Assembly (NCBI GenBank): GCA_963716125.1
Contig: OY970294.1
Coordinates: 1,054,001 to 1,118,000, forward strand
DNA length: 64,000 nucleotides
Reading direction: 5' to 3'
Source: Acidiluteibacter sp963716125
Lineage (GTDB): Bacteria; Bacteroidota; Bacteroidia; Flavobacteriales_E; Vicingaceae
Part shown: piece by piece, positions 34,882 through 43,303 of the stretch
Numbering within the stretch: the first letter of the stretch is position 1
How the letters are laid out: each line of letters starts with the position of its first letter
Notes under the pieces: model-generated
Database searches by the model: none
Seen by the model: only the letters and a program-made list of their open reading frames with translations
Told to the model about the DNA's origin: nothing
Position numbers and translations under genes: made by a program

Positions 34882-35114
34882 ATGTGCTAAAAATCAATAT
34901 TAAATATTATTAATAGTTTTTTAATGTAATATTTAAAGTGTTAATAATTTGATTATTAGTCCTAAGTAAGGTGGTTAAAAATTACCAATACTTAAATGTT
35001 TGCACTTTATTTTTTTTCTCTAATCCTCAAAACTCTCTTATTTCAACTTGCATATAAACTTAATAACACCTAAATTGTTTGAATATTTCTAATGAATGAT
35101 TTAATCAAATAACT

Positions 35115-36242
35115 TTGATTTACGATGTTATTATAGTTGGTGGTGGGCTTGCAGGTTTGACTAGTGCCGTGCATTTATCTAAAAAAGGCATGACCGTGCT
35201 TTTGATAGAAAAAAATGAATATCCTAAACACAAAGTTTGTGGGGAATACATATCTAATGAGGTACTTCCTTATTTAAAAGCTTTAGAATTTGATCCATTT
35301 GATTTTGGAGCTAAAAACATTGACCATTTTACTTTAAGTACTCCCAAAAGTAGGTCTATAAGTACAAAATTGCCTTTTGGAGGTTTTGGGATTAGTCGGT
35401 ATTGTATCGATTGGGAATTGTCTAAAAAAGCAAAAGCATTTGGTGCTAAAATACTTCATGCAAAAGTGATAGATATCCGCTTTGAAAATAATCAATTTGC
35501 AGTTTTAACCCATCAAGATGAGCTATACCAATCAGAATTAGTCATAGGATCTTTTGGAAAACGCTCAAATTTGGACCTACAAATGAATCGGAGTTTTATT
35601 CAAAAGTCAACTCCGTATCTAGGGATTAAAGCCCATTATAAAGGAGATTTCCCTGAAAATGCTGTTAGTTTGCACAACTTTAAAGGAGGTTATTGTGGTA
35701 TTTCGAAAGTAGAAACCGATTTAATTAATATTTGCTATATAGCCGATTATAAATCATTTAAGAAATTCAAAAACATAGAAGATTTCCAAAGTAAGGTGCT
35801 GAGTAAAAATAAGTATTTAAAAAAAGCATTTGAATCTTATGAAATAGCCTTCGAAAAACCAATTTCTATCAGTCAAGTTTCATTTTCTTCAAAGCAAGCT
35901 GTTGAAAATCATATATTAATGTGTGGTGATAGTGCAGGAATGATTCACCCATTGGCAGGAAATGGAATGAGTATGGCAATTAGAGCTGCTCAAATGGCTT
36001 GCCTGCACATTCTAAATTATAAATCTGGAAAAATAGAAACAAGAGCAGATTTAGAAAGTCAATATTCTGCAGTTTGGAACAAAGAATTTGGTGCTAGATT
36101 AAAATCGGGGCATATAATTGCAGGTTTTTTCAAACTAGGAATTTTATCTGAATTTATTATGGTACTTTTAAAAACCTTCCCCTTTGTATTGCCACATATC
36201 ATCAAAAGGACACACGGTAAACCTATGACAGCAGAATTATAA
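35115..36242 (+). CDS. FAD-dependent monooxygenase/oxidoreductase of the polyketide operon
   Basis: The 375-residue protein has the FAD-binding motif IIVGGGLAGLTSAVHL at its start, EKNEYPKHKVCGEYIS, and the late GDSAGMIHPLAGNGMSMAIRAAQMA, all typical of class A flavoprotein hydroxylases and geranylgeranyl-reductase-like enzymes. The start is a TTG at 35115; a stop at 35097 and no nearby in-frame ATG rule out other starts. A TAACTTTG box overlaps it, leaving promoter position unsettled. Beside a methyltransferase and a type III polyketide synthase it fits an alkylresorcinol hydroxylase role, as in the srs locus of Streptomyces. Confidence 0.85.
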   Translation: MIYDVIIVGGGLAGLTSAVHLSKKGMTVLLIEKNEYPKHKVCGEYISNEVLPYLKALEFDPFDFGAKNIDHFTLSTPKSRSISTKLPFGGFGISRYCIDWELSKKAKAFGAKILHAKVIDIRFENNQFAVLTHQDELYQSELVIGSFGKRSNLDLQMNRSFIQKSTPYLGIKAHYKGDFPENAVSLHNFKGGYCGISKVETDLINICYIADYKSFKKFKNIEDFQSKVLSKNKYLKKAFESYEIAFEKPISISQVSFSSKQAVENHILMCGDSAGMIHPLAGNGMSMAIRAAQMACLHILNYKSGKIETRADLESQYSAVWNKEFGARLKSGHIIAGFFKLGILSEFIMVLLKTFPFVLPHIIKRTHGKPMTAEL

Positions 36243-36949
36243 TGTTTGTAAATACCCTACATAGAAGTATAGAAATTGAGATTATGGATGATCTCGATAT
36301 GAGTGGTGATTTATTAATCAACTCCTTGGATCAATTGGCTACTGTTAATAAATGGTTGGGTGGCAACAAAATTACCCTAGATGGCTTAGAGATTCTGTTA
36401 GGAAAGCATACCAAGGACAAAACAATTAGCATTGTTGATTTGGGTTGTGGTAATGGCGATATGCTCAGAAAAGTAGCTGAATATGGTAGGAAAAATGGGT
36501 ATCAATTTAAATTGCTTGGTATAGATGCAAATCAAGCTACCATAGACTACGCCAATCAATTATCGACTAACTTTCCTGAAATAACTTTCAGTAAAGAAGA
36601 CGTTTTGGCGGAAAATTTTGAAGTACATACCTATGATATTGCTATGTGTACTTTGTTTCTGCATCATTTTGAAAATGCTGTAGCGCTTAATTTAATACAG
36701 ACTTTGCTTAAAAATGCCAAAATTGGAGTTTTAGTTAATGATTTACATCGGCATTGGATGGCTTATTACCTTTTCAAATTAGTAACCTTGGGTGTTAAAA
36801 ATAAGATGACCAAAGAAGACGGTTTAACTTCTATTTTAAAAGCATTTAAACGGGAAAATTTGGAAGTATTTTCATCAAAAATAAATTACAAAAGCAGTAT
36901 AACATGGCGATGGGCATTTCGTTACCAATGGATAATTAAAAAATCATGA
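36242..36949 (+). CDS. SAM-dependent methyltransferase of the polyketide operon
   Basis: The 235-residue protein has the SAM motif IVDLGCGNGDMLRKVAEYG, then LGIDANQATIDYA and the acceptor-side AMCTLFLHHFENA. It overlaps the monooxygenase stop as TAATG and the type III polyketide synthase start by 4 bases. In the srs-type pathway a methyltransferase methylates the resorcinol product, a plausible job here. The first 14 codons (to MDDLDMSG) may not be used. Confidence 0.85.
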   Translation: MFVNTLHRSIEIEIMDDLDMSGDLLINSLDQLATVNKWLGGNKITLDGLEILLGKHTKDKTISIVDLGCGNGDMLRKVAEYGRKNGYQFKLLGIDANQATIDYANQLSTNFPEITFSKEDVLAENFEVHTYDIAMCTLFLHHFENAVALNLIQTLLKNAKIGVLVNDLHRHWMAYYLFKLVTLGVKNKMTKEDGLTSILKAFKRENLEVFSSKINYKSSITWRWAFRYQWIIKKS

Positions 36950-37998
36950 GTGTAAAAATAACAGCTGTATCAACCCATCTGCCTCCATATACGCGAACTA
37001 CCGCGGAAATAATTCCGTTTCTAAAGGTTTGGTTAAATGGACAAGAAGAGCGTTTTCAAAGAAAAGTGATTAAACTTTTTGAAAATGCAGGTGTGGAAAG
37101 AAGGTATTCCATAATGGATGCAGAAGAGGTGTTTTTAAAAACGTCGTTTGAAGAGAAGAATGATATCTACAAACGTGAAACCATAAAATTGGCTGAAGGA
37201 GCATTGACTAAAGCTTTAAAAAAGGCTAACCTAAAGCCGACAGATATTGATTATATAATTACTGTAAGTTGTACAGGAATTATGATTCCCTCTGTAGATG
37301 CTTATCTTATCAATAAATTAGAGATGAAGCAAGATATTGTGCGTCTTCCTGTTACTGAAATGGGTTGTGTAGCAGGTGTTTCAGGAATGATTTATGCCAA
37401 TAATTTTCTAAAAGCCAATCCTAATAAAAGAGCGGTTGTAATAGCTGTAGAATCTCCTACTTCTACCTTTCAAATTGATGATTTTTCTATGGTCAACATT
37501 GTTAGTGCAGCTATTTTTGGAGATGGATGTGCTTGTGCTGTACTTTCATCTTACGCAAAGGAAGAAGGCCCTGAAATAATTGATGATGCGATGTATCACT
37601 TTTACGATGCAGAACACATGATGGGTTTTGAACTTAAAAATACGGGACTACAAATGGTTTTAGATAAAGAAGTCCCTGAAAAGATTGCCAATCATTTTCC
37701 TAAAATTGTTCATCCATTTTTAGAACGAAATAATTTAACGATTGATGAGGTAGATCATCTTATTTTTCATCCTGGAGGAAAAAAAATTGTACAGACAATA
37801 GAAGAGTTGTTTGGTGCTTTAGGAAAGAATATTGACAACACAAAAGCAGTTTTGAAAGAATACGGAAATATGTCCAGTGCTACGGTACTTTATGTATTAG
37901 AAAGGTTTATGGATCAAGGAGCTAAAAAAGGAGATGTGGGGCTGATGTTGAGCTTTGGTCCAGGTTTTACTGCACAAAGATTATTGCTAAAATGGTAA
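36946..37998 (+). CDS. Type III polyketide synthase (chalcone/alkylresorcinol synthase family)
   Basis: The 350-residue enzyme would extend an acyl starter with malonyl units and cyclise the product. The catalytic triad is visible: Cys141 in EMGCVAGVSG, His275 in IFHPGGKKIV, and Asn308 in EYGNMSSATV. The length and the ending LSFGPGFTAQRLLL are typical. Neighbours that make acyl-ACP suggest a long-chain starter delivered from the operon's own enzymes. It is the central enzyme of a 6.2-kb operon with overlapping genes. Confidence 0.95.
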   Translation: MSVKITAVSTHLPPYTRTTAEIIPFLKVWLNGQEERFQRKVIKLFENAGVERRYSIMDAEEVFLKTSFEEKNDIYKRETIKLAEGALTKALKKANLKPTDIDYIITVSCTGIMIPSVDAYLINKLEMKQDIVRLPVTEMGCVAGVSGMIYANNFLKANPNKRAVVIAVESPTSTFQIDDFSMVNIVSAAIFGDGCACAVLSSYAKEEGPEIIDDAMYHFYDAEHMMGFELKNTGLQMVLDKEVPEKIANHFPKIVHPFLERNNLTIDEVDHLIFHPGGKKIVQTIEELFGALGKNIDNTKAVLKEYGNMSSATVLYVLERFMDQGAKKGDVGLMLSFGPGFTAQRLLLKW

Positions 37999-38792
37999 GA
38001 GAATTTGAAGATAAAAATGAATGGGCTATTATATTGGGCGCATCTAGTGGGCTAGGTTTAGCAACTGCTAAAAAACTCGCAAAGGAAGGATTGAATTTGT
38101 GTTTGATTTATCGCTCTCGAAAAATTGACCTTGAAGCGATTGAATCAGAATTTAATTCTATTGTTTCAAAAAGTAAAGTGAAATTAATTCACTTTAATAA
38201 AGATGTGGTCAAAGCAGAAAATAGAGAAGAAATTCTCACTGTTTTAGAGCAAAATTTACTAGCTAAAGGGAAAGTGAAATGCTTGGTTCATAGTATTGCT
38301 AAAGGCAATTTAAAACCTATGGTTTCTGAAGGAGAAAGAGAGCTTCAAAACGACGATTTTCATATTACTTTGGAGAATATGGCATTTAGCTTATACGATT
38401 GGACAAAACATGTTTTTAGTAAAAGTTTATTTGCAGATGATGCTCGTATTATTAGCTTTACAAGTGAGGGAAATAAAAAAGCATGGCAAAATTACGCCGC
38501 CGTTTCTGCTGCTAAAGTTGCTTTAGAAGCCATTTCAAGAAACATTGCGTTAGAATTTGCAAAGTATGGAATTAGATCTAATTGCATAGAAGCAGGCGTA
38601 ACTGACACCACTTCTTTTAGAATGATTCCAGGTAATGAACAACTCAAAGAATACACGATAAAACGCAATCCATTTCATAGACTTACCACTCCCGAAGATG
38701 TTGCTAATGTTGTTTATTTATTGACGAAAGAGGAATCTAAATGGATTACAGGAATAACACTTCCCGTTAACGGTGGAGAACATTTAAGTTAA
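37992..38792 (+). CDS. Short-chain dehydrogenase (FabL/FabI-like or ketoreductase)
   Basis: The 266-residue enzyme has the nucleotide-binding motif ILGASSGLGLATAKKL, VHSIAKGNL, and the active-site segment YAAVSAAKVALEAISRNIAL with Tyr and Lys, followed by a C-terminal GGEHLS. The VHSIA segment is reminiscent of enoyl-ACP reductases of the FabI/FabL type, but ketoreductase activity is equally possible. It overlaps the polyketide synthase gene by 7 bases and works with the dehydratase and ketosynthase next door. Confidence 0.85.
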   Translation: MVREFEDKNEWAIILGASSGLGLATAKKLAKEGLNLCLIYRSRKIDLEAIESEFNSIVSKSKVKLIHFNKDVVKAENREEILTVLEQNLLAKGKVKCLVHSIAKGNLKPMVSEGERELQNDDFHITLENMAFSLYDWTKHVFSKSLFADDARIISFTSEGNKKAWQNYAAVSAAKVALEAISRNIALEFAKYGIRSNCIEAGVTDTTSFRMIPGNEQLKEYTIKRNPFHRLTTPEDVANVVYLLTKEESKWITGITLPVNGGEHLS

Positions 38793-38803
38793 GCTGAAAT
38801 TAT

Positions 38804-39238
38804 ATGACATTTGAAAAAATTATTGCCCATCTTCCTTATGCACATCCATTCCTTTTTGTAGATGAAATCTTAGAAGCGAATGAAAATGGAATTCGTGGAA
38901 CATATACTTATCAGGCTGACCATGATTTCTATAAAGGTCATTTTAAAAACAATCCTGTTACACCAGGTGTTATTTTAACTGAAACGATGGCTCAAATTGG
39001 GTTAGTAGCTTTCGGTTTGTATCTTTTAAGCACATCAGATAATTTAATAAATGAATTACAAATTGCTTTAACTTCTACGGAAGTAGATTTCTATCACCCA
39101 GTTTTCCCCGGCGAAAAAGTTATTGTAAAGAGTGAAAAGGAGTATTTTAGATTCAATAAATTAAAGTGCAAAGTGGAAATGTTTAATTCAGTTGGCGAAT
39201 TGGTGTGTAGAGGTAAAATTGCAGGAATGCTAAAATAG
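38804..39238 (+). CDS. FabZ-like 3-hydroxyacyl-ACP dehydratase
   Basis: The 144-residue hot-dog protein has the FabZ pattern: LPYAHPFLFVDEIL, GHFKNNPVTPGVILTETMAQ with the active-site pair His46 and Glu60, and a C-terminal FHPVFPGEKV-like segment (YHPVFPGEKVIVKS). It would dehydrate intermediates built by the operon's ketosynthase. It differs from the FabZ half of lpxC/fabZ. It lies 11 bases after the SDR. Confidence 0.85.
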   Translation: MTFEKIIAHLPYAHPFLFVDEILEANENGIRGTYTYQADHDFYKGHFKNNPVTPGVILTETMAQIGLVAFGLYLLSTSDNLINELQIALTSTEVDFYHPVFPGEKVIVKSEKEYFRFNKLKCKVEMFNSVGELVCRGKIAGMLK

Positions 39239-39242
39239 GAAT

Positions 39243-40511
39243 ATGGATAAAAGAGTCGTTATAACTGGTTTAGGTGTAGTTGCTCCCAATGGAGTGGGAT
39301 TAGTTGATTTTACAAATGCCATAAAAAATGGAATTTCTGGAATAGAGTATCAACCCATTTTAAAAGAATTAGAATTTTCTTGTTGTATTGGAGGAATACC
39401 AAGCGTTTCAGAAGAATTAAAGCGACAATATTTTACCGAACTGCAATTAAAAGATTTTAAAAGCTCAGGAATATTATATGGCTGTATGGCAGGAATGGAT
39501 GCATGGAAAGACGCAGGCCTTTCCATAACGGAGAAGGCAGACTACGATAGCGGAACCATCTTTGGAGCAGGAACTTCAGGTGTAGAAAAATTTAGAGAAG
39601 CCATTTATAAATTGGATGATAAAAATGTAAGGCGTTTAGGAAGCACTGTTGTTGCACAAACTATGGCAAGTGGTGTAAGTGCTTATTTGGGTGGTATTAT
39701 AGGTTTGGGCAATCAAGTAACTACCAATTCATCTGCTTGCACAACAGGTACTGAAGCCATTTTAATGGGATACGATCGTATAAAGGCTGGGAGTGCAAAG
39801 CGAATGATAGTTGGAGGAACTAGCGATCATGGGCCTTATGTTTGGGGAGGATTTGATGCCATGCGCGTCTTAACCTATAAACACAATGATTCTCCAAAAG
39901 CAGGTTCACGGCCTATGAGTGCTTCAGCTTCTGGATTTGTACCTGGAAGTGGAGCAGGAGCAATGGTTTTAGAATCATTGGAAAGTGCATTGGAAAGAAA
40001 AGCAACGATCTATGCTGAAATATTGGGTGGAGATGTCAATTCTGGAGGACAAAGAAATGAAGGCTCCATGACTGCTCCTAACTCTGAAGCAGTTCAACGA
40101 TGCATTAAAAATGCGGTTGCCAATTCAAATATAAAAGCTGCTTCTATTGACGCCATTAATGGACATTTAACGGCTACTAGTAAGGATTTTACCGAAATAG
40201 AAAACTGGTCTAAAGCTCTAGATTTAAAAGGCGAAGATTTCCCCATTATCAATTCATTAAAATCAATGGTAGGACATTGTTTATCTGCTTCAGGAGCTAT
40301 AGAAAGTGTTGCGAGTGTTTTGCAAATTCACCACAATTTTATTTTTCCAAATTTGAATTGCGAAGATGTAAATGAAGAAATTATCGCCTTAATTTCGAAA
40401 GATAAAATACCTCAAAAATTGATTGAGAAAGAAATGAATATAGTTGCCAAAGCTAGTTTTGGTTTTGGCGATGTAAATGGCTGTTTAATATTTAAAAAAT
40501 TCAAAAAATAA
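39243..40511 (+). CDS. Beta-ketoacyl-ACP synthase (KAS II/FabF type)
   Basis: The 422-residue condensing enzyme has the catalytic Cys166 in TNSSACTTGTEAIL and two histidines, His308 in NGHLTATSKD and His345 in VGHCLSASGA. Also seen are GLGVVAPNGVG at the N-terminus and ASFGFGDVNGCLIF at the C-terminus. The Cys-His-His set is complete, so it should elongate acyl chains. It overlaps the acyl carrier protein gene by 1 base. Confidence 0.93.
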   Translation: MDKRVVITGLGVVAPNGVGLVDFTNAIKNGISGIEYQPILKELEFSCCIGGIPSVSEELKRQYFTELQLKDFKSSGILYGCMAGMDAWKDAGLSITEKADYDSGTIFGAGTSGVEKFREAIYKLDDKNVRRLGSTVVAQTMASGVSAYLGGIIGLGNQVTTNSSACTTGTEAILMGYDRIKAGSAKRMIVGGTSDHGPYVWGGFDAMRVLTYKHNDSPKAGSRPMSASASGFVPGSGAGAMVLESLESALERKATIYAEILGGDVNSGGQRNEGSMTAPNSEAVQRCIKNAVANSNIKAASIDAINGHLTATSKDFTEIENWSKALDLKGEDFPIINSLKSMVGHCLSASGAIESVASVLQIHHNFIFPNLNCEDVNEEIIALISKDKIPQKLIEKEMNIVAKASFGFGDVNGCLIFKKFKK

Positions 40512-40768
40512 TGAGTGATAAAAATGAAATGATCAACGAATTAAAGGCGATAGTGAAGCCCTATATTCAAGACCAAAAAGCTTTTGAAGAATTACATGAA
40601 GAAACAGATTTTATCAAGGATTTAAAGATAAATTCAGCAAATTTGGTGGATGTAATATTAGATATTGAGGAGAAATATGATATTGTAATTGATAATGAAT
40701 CAATGGATCAAATGCTGAATGTAAAAGCAGCTTTAGAAATAATAGACAAGAAAATTTCTGAAAAATAA
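40511..40768 (+). CDS. Acyl carrier protein
   Basis: The 85-residue protein has the carrier fold with the phosphopantetheine-bearing serine (Ser42) in LKINSANLVDVIL, where the usual DSL is replaced by NSA. The flanking helices are acidic (DIEEKYDIV). It sits between the ketosynthase and the phosphopantetheinyl transferase that would activate it. Confidence 0.88.
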   Translation: MSDKNEMINELKAIVKPYIQDQKAFEELHEETDFIKDLKINSANLVDVILDIEEKYDIVIDNESMDQMLNVKAALEIIDKKISEK

Positions 40769-41343
40769 TGGTCGGTAATGATATCATAGACATTCAACTA
40801 TCAAAACAAATCGGTTGGGAAAGACCTGGTTTTATGCAAAAAGTCTTCACTAAAAACGAGCAGTTAATTATTGCTGCTTCTAATGATCCTTTTATAGCTA
40901 TTTGGCAGCTATGGAGCATGAAAGAAAGTGCCTACAAAGTATTTATTCAAGCAGGTGGTAAAAGGTTTTACAATCCCACTAAAATAGAGTGCAGTTTAGA
41001 AGGCTCAATAAATGGTAATGTTAAAGTTGGCGAACTTCATTTAAAAACTACCACAACCATTCAAGAAAAGTATATTTTCACCACTGCTTTAGTTAATAAG
41101 GCTAAAATAAATACACAGATTCACCAACTTCCTGAAGGTAGCAGCAATTTACAGAGTAGCTTTATGCATCAACAAGTAATTATGGATTATGCGCGAACTA
41201 ATAATTTAAGGACTTCAGGGCTTTCGATTAAAAAAACACAGCAAGGTGTTCCTAAATTGCATTATAGAAAAAAGCTGCTCAAGAATTCATTTTCTATTTC
41301 CCATCATGGGAAATTTGGTGCATTCACTTTTTTAGTGGATTAA
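40768..41343 (+). CDS. 4'-phosphopantetheinyl transferase
   Basis: This 191-residue enzyme attaches the phosphopantetheine arm to the carrier protein. It shows the family motifs GNDIIDI near the N-terminus (magnesium-binding Asp) and WSMKESAYKVFIQAGGKRF (Glu53, Lys56). It closes the polyketide operon, overlapping the carrier protein stop by 1 base. A dedicated transferase supports the view that the operon is a self-sufficient pathway. Confidence 0.9.
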   Translation: MVGNDIIDIQLSKQIGWERPGFMQKVFTKNEQLIIAASNDPFIAIWQLWSMKESAYKVFIQAGGKRFYNPTKIECSLEGSINGNVKVGELHLKTTTTIQEKYIFTTALVNKAKINTQIHQLPEGSSNLQSSFMHQQVIMDYARTNNLRTSGLSIKKTQQGVPKLHYRKKLLKNSFSISHHGKFGAFTFLVD

Positions 41344-41472
41344 TCAAATTAAGTTAATCAAAATCAAAATACTGATGATTACAAAAAATAGTACCCAAAT
41401 CATTAATGGATTTGAACCACAAGGCAGTGACAATTTCACAATTTACAAATCTGTTAACCCCAAAATCGATGC

Positions 41473-41538
41473 TTTGCGGAGAATAAATCTTCTATTCTCA
41501 GTAATTTTGCGGCGAATAATTTGTATTTTTACCGCAAA
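41473..41538. promoter_or_regulatory. Repeated TTTGCGG sites upstream of fic
   Basis: TTTGCGG occurs at 41473-41479 and 41506-41512 in one orientation, and its inverted form CCGCAAA at 41532-41538, 14 bases before the fic start at 41553. The repeats could be operator sites for the protein's own C-terminal winged helix. The region 41344-41552 contains nothing else recognised. Confidence 0.45.
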
Positions 41539-41552
41539 TTGTTAAATAATTT

Positions 41553-42662
41553 ATGGCAAAGTACATTTATGAATACGATAGTTGGCCAAAATTTACTTGG
41601 GATGACAAGGCAATTAATATAATTTTAGGAAAAGTTCGACATCTACAAGGAAAAATTTTGGGTCAAATGAGTGCGCTTGGTTTTTCATTACAAGAAGAAA
41701 CAATTTTATCTAACTTAACTTTAGATGTATTAAAATCCTCTGAAATAGAAGGCGAAATTTTTAATTATGATCAAGTTCGTTCATCAATAGCTAAAAGACT
41801 TGGGTTGAAATATGCAGGGAATATTCATGTAAATAGAGATGTAGAAGGAATTGTAGAAATGTTGCTTGATGCAACACAAAACTATGATAATCCTCTAGAT
41901 CAAGAGCGTATTTTTGGTTGGAATGCTGCATTGTTTCCAACTGGTTGGAACGGAATTCATAGAATTGAATCAGGCTGTTATCGTGATGGAGAAATGCAAA
42001 TAATTTCAGGGCCAATGGGAAAAGAGAAAATTCACTTTCAAGCACCGACTTTCAAAGTAGTAAAAAAGGAAATGGATGAACTTCTTTTATGGATAAACAA
42101 AGAAGCAGATATTGATGGAGTGTTGAAAGCTGCAATTGCACATTTTTGGTTTATAATTATTCATCCTTTTGATGATGGGAATGGACGAGTAGCAAGAGCC
42201 TTGTCGGATATGTTACTTGCTCGTTCTGAAAATAGTACACAAAGATTTTATAGTCTGTCCAACCAAATTTTAAATGAAAAAAAGGGCTATTATGAAGTTT
42301 TGCAAAATGTTCAGCATAGTTCAGGTGACATAACAGAATGGCTTGATTGGTTTTTAAATTGTTTGAACGGAGCTTTAATAAATACTGAGGAAATATTAAA
42401 AGCAGTATTAATAAAAGCAGATTTTTGGGATAATAATAAAGAAACTGTTTTGAATAATCGACAAAGACTAATTTTGAATAAACTTTTGGATGGATTTGAT
42501 GGTAAATTAAAATCATCAAAATGGGCAAAAATTGCGAAATGTTCAACCGATACAGCATTAAGAGATATAAAAGATTTAATAGAAAAAGGAATATTAGTAC
42601 AAGAAAATTCTGGAGGGCGAAGTACTAACTACGAGTTAACAAAAGAATGGAGATTACAATAA
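41553..42662 (+). CDS. Fic family protein with C-terminal winged helix (AMPylator type)
   Basis: The 369-residue protein has the full Fic motif HPFDDGNGRVARA (His204), an N-terminal inhibitory motif of the (S/T)xxxE(G/N) type in SSEIEGE (Ser62, Glu66, Gly67), and a C-terminal winged-helix part (KIAKCSTDTALRDIKDLIEK). Intact catalytic and inhibitory motifs suggest a self-inhibited class II Fic enzyme that adds AMP to proteins. It stands alone between the polyketide operon and spacer copy G. Confidence 0.92.
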   Translation: MAKYIYEYDSWPKFTWDDKAINIILGKVRHLQGKILGQMSALGFSLQEETILSNLTLDVLKSSEIEGEIFNYDQVRSSIAKRLGLKYAGNIHVNRDVEGIVEMLLDATQNYDNPLDQERIFGWNAALFPTGWNGIHRIESGCYRDGEMQIISGPMGKEKIHFQAPTFKVVKKEMDELLLWINKEADIDGVLKAAIAHFWFIIIHPFDDGNGRVARALSDMLLARSENSTQRFYSLSNQILNEKKGYYEVLQNVQHSSGDITEWLDWFLNCLNGALINTEEILKAVLIKADFWDNNKETVLNNRQRLILNKLLDGFDGKLKSSKWAKIAKCSTDTALRDIKDLIEKGILVQENSGGRSTNYELTKEWRLQ

Positions 42663-42693
42663 ATGTTACAAAGGGCAAATTGAATATTTTATA

Positions 42694-42899
42694 AACCATT
42701 GGATTTAATAACGATGTTTCGCGGTGGTTTCCTCCTAGCGGCGGACGGGTGCAACCCTGCGAAAATAAATGTGCAACTGTTTTTTTTCTATAGTGGCCTG
42801 CACTTAAAATCCAATATTAATTATTTATTATATTTGGATGTATAATAAAACATATAGACATAATGGGAATAAACGTACTCTTCCTTTTATTCGGTTGTT
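42694..42899 (+). repeat. Spacer repeat copy G (complete, 206 bp)
   Basis: It opens AACCATTGGATTTAATAACG and ends CTTTTATTCGGTTGTT, with the hairpin core CGCGGTGGTT/AACCCTGCG and a TATATTTG box at 42829-42836. In this copy GTGCA and TGCAC (about 42771-42812) form an extra inverted repeat. With the following promoter it fills the 309-base stretch between fic and the HigB gene. Confidence 0.9.
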
Positions 42900-42927
42900 G
42901 TGCAACATTATCTTAAAATAACTTTTT

Positions 42928-42960
42928 GTTCACATTATTGTGAACTTTTTTGTATATTTG
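42928..42960 (+). promoter_or_regulatory. Promoter and operator of the HigB/XRE-ImmA module
   Basis: The palindrome GTTCACA-ttat-TGTGAAC (42928-42945) has exact 7-bp arms and lies between a TTTG and the -7 box TATATTTG (42953-42960). The toxin ATG follows at 42972. The placement suggests autoregulation by the XRE domain of the downstream antitoxin. Confidence 0.75.
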
Positions 42961-42971
42961 TCTAATCAATT

Positions 42972-43292
42972 ATGGAAATTGCTTTCACGAAGGATTATTT
43001 ATCTGACCTATATGAAGGAAAGGTTAGTAAGCATAAAGCATACAAATCAAATCCTCAATTAGTCAAACAATATGTTAAGACCATTAATAAACTTAAAGGT
43101 GTTACTAAGATTGAACAATTATATCAGATATCTAGCCTTAATTATGAAAAAAAGATAGGGGACTTAGATGGAGTTAGTGCAGTTTGGATTAATAAGCAGT
43201 ACAGAATTCTATTCAGAGAGATTGCAACTGACAATGAGACCCAAGTAATCGATTTACTAGAAATTGAAGAACTAAGCAAACACTACGAATAA
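42972..43292 (+). CDS. HigB/RelE-type toxin
   Basis: The 106-residue protein has the HigB-type ending with AVWINKQYRILFREI and VIDLLEIEELSKHYE, and an early NKLKGVTKIEQLYQ helix. It is shorter and more basic than its partner and is complete. The XRE-ImmA antitoxin gene follows after 11 bases. Confidence 0.87.
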   Translation: MEIAFTKDYLSDLYEGKVSKHKAYKSNPQLVKQYVKTINKLKGVTKIEQLYQISSLNYEKKIGDLDGVSAVWINKQYRILFREIATDNETQVIDLLEIEELSKHYE

Positions 43293-43303
43293 AGGATAGA
43301 GCA

